A stretch of DNA of 58,926 nt from Nemertoderma westbladi. Taxonomy: Eukaryota > Xenacoelomorpha > Nemertodermatida > Nemertodermatidae. Position 1 is the first letter of the stretch. Every line of letters starts with the position of its first letter. The stretch is from contig JAUCBJ010008163.1 in the NCBI GenBank assembly GCA_032718475.1, forward strand, positions 1-58,926. The letters are read 5' to 3'. Under the pieces are notes generated by a model that saw nothing but the letters and a program-made list of their open reading frames with translations, searched no databases and was not told the DNA's origin. The position numbers and the translations under genes are program-made. This document shows, in pieces, positions 58,025 through 58,926 of the stretch.

Positions 58025-58926
58025 TTATTATTGGGAGGCGTCACATAGTTGCACTACCTTCGGCGACAGGCGTTAATTTATCGAAGGAGTCTCTCTCTCT
58101 CAAAATCTACAATGCCCGGATTTCACCACAAGTGCATTATTATATTTAAAATACCTTACTACTATGCTGCATGTTCATTTTTCAGTTGAATTTTCTACAT
58201 ACATACTGTACAATACCGTACCACTAGTGGGTACATATTTATTTAATCATAGTCGTATTTGTATAAATACATAGCCAGGCTGACTGCAACAGTGTATGTA
58301 CAGTACATAACACACTGTGGTAGGACTATTAATTAACAGTTTGGTAAATACTGTAATTTATTATTTTAACCCATTTTCTTTTCTTTTCAAATACAAAGAA
58401 ACATTACTTTGTAATGTTTGCATTCTTTTGTAATGTTTGCATTCTTTTGTACTGTAGGCTACTTCTGACAAATTTCGTGAATTCTTTACTTGTAAATTTA
58501 TATTACCAAACCCCACAGTAGCGCCTACACTACTACTACTACTGTAGCACCACGGTACGGTGCTACATGCTGTTTTAATGCACCTTATACTGTATATTGG
58601 TTTTATATCGTATTGTTTATTATTATTGATTTATTATTGGAAATACATTTTAATAATAAAAGATCCTTCTGGCTCAGGAAGTCGAGGAACTTTGTTGCTT
58701 GATGATACTTAGGGAGTAATCTCGGAATGACTTAGTAGAGTAGGGCACCTAAACTCACGGATTCTTCGCGAAATGCGCAAAATTCGTAAACATCGGAAAA
58801 ATGTTTACATTACTGGCTGCGAAACGTCGTATTCTTCGCGAATTTCGGAAATGTGACGAACGTCGAGGAAATTTATATGTGTTACATTATATTATTGGTT
58901 GCGTAAACAAACGTCCCATTCATTGC
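58025..58926. other. Unrecognised end of window
   Basis: AT-rich DNA with two direct copies of gtaatgtttgcattcttttgta near 58410-58450 and the palindromic words seen elsewhere. No gene seen. Confidence 0.5.

Overview
This is eukaryotic nuclear DNA from an animal, most likely a marine invertebrate. Genes have GT-AG introns, families are animal (a ZMYND11-type chromatin reader, a claudin/PMP22-like four-pass protein, a ubiquilin), intergenic DNA is AT-rich, and non-LTR retrotransposons, MITEs and minisatellites are abundant. Short palindromic words such as taggcctac and accggtac recur, which fits a non-vertebrate deuterostome, but I cannot name the species.

Layout. 1-7.2 kb: decayed LINE pieces (endonuclease at 430-830, reverse transcriptase at 3525-3800 and 4150-5711, a C-terminal piece at 3190-3500), a 21-bp minisatellite, and a MITE inside one LINE. 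7.27-29.4 kb: the last five recognisable exons (PWWP to MYND finger) of a ZMYND11-like gene on the + strand. Its second-to-third visible intron holds a 7.7-kb, 63-bp-unit minisatellite. Its last intron holds an old CR1-like LINE (minus) interrupted by two other LINEs. 30.3-34.65 kb: a ~200-bp satellite followed by a palindrome-rich AT satellite. 35.6-36.1 kb: a TTAA-flanked MITE. 36.2-43.5 kb: a six-exon + strand gene (about 490 aa) resembling an SH2/SH3 docking adaptor. Its introns carry two further terminal-inverted-repeat elements and a 39-bp repeat of donor-like splice sites. 46.9-48.4 kb: a two-exon claudin-like membrane protein. 48.47-50.93 kb: a 25/26-bp minisatellite. 53.1-53.7 kb: a LINE tail with a MITE in it. 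54.15-57.0 kb: a two-exon ubiquilin gene on the minus strand. 57.7-58.0 kb: an LTR-like block.

The four host genes act in different processes (chromatin reading, probable signalling scaffold, membrane/junction, protein quality control) and I see no operon-like link. The most unusual content lies in the introns. The 63-bp minisatellite is open in two frames and can be read as phase-0 51-nt pseudo-exons in a phase-0 intron. The 39-bp array places several near-consensus donor sites just after a real exon. A 1.8-kb transposon-like element carries about nine copies of a GTGACT-N3-GGGAC word. All identifications come from reading motifs and reading frames by eye; no database search was run.
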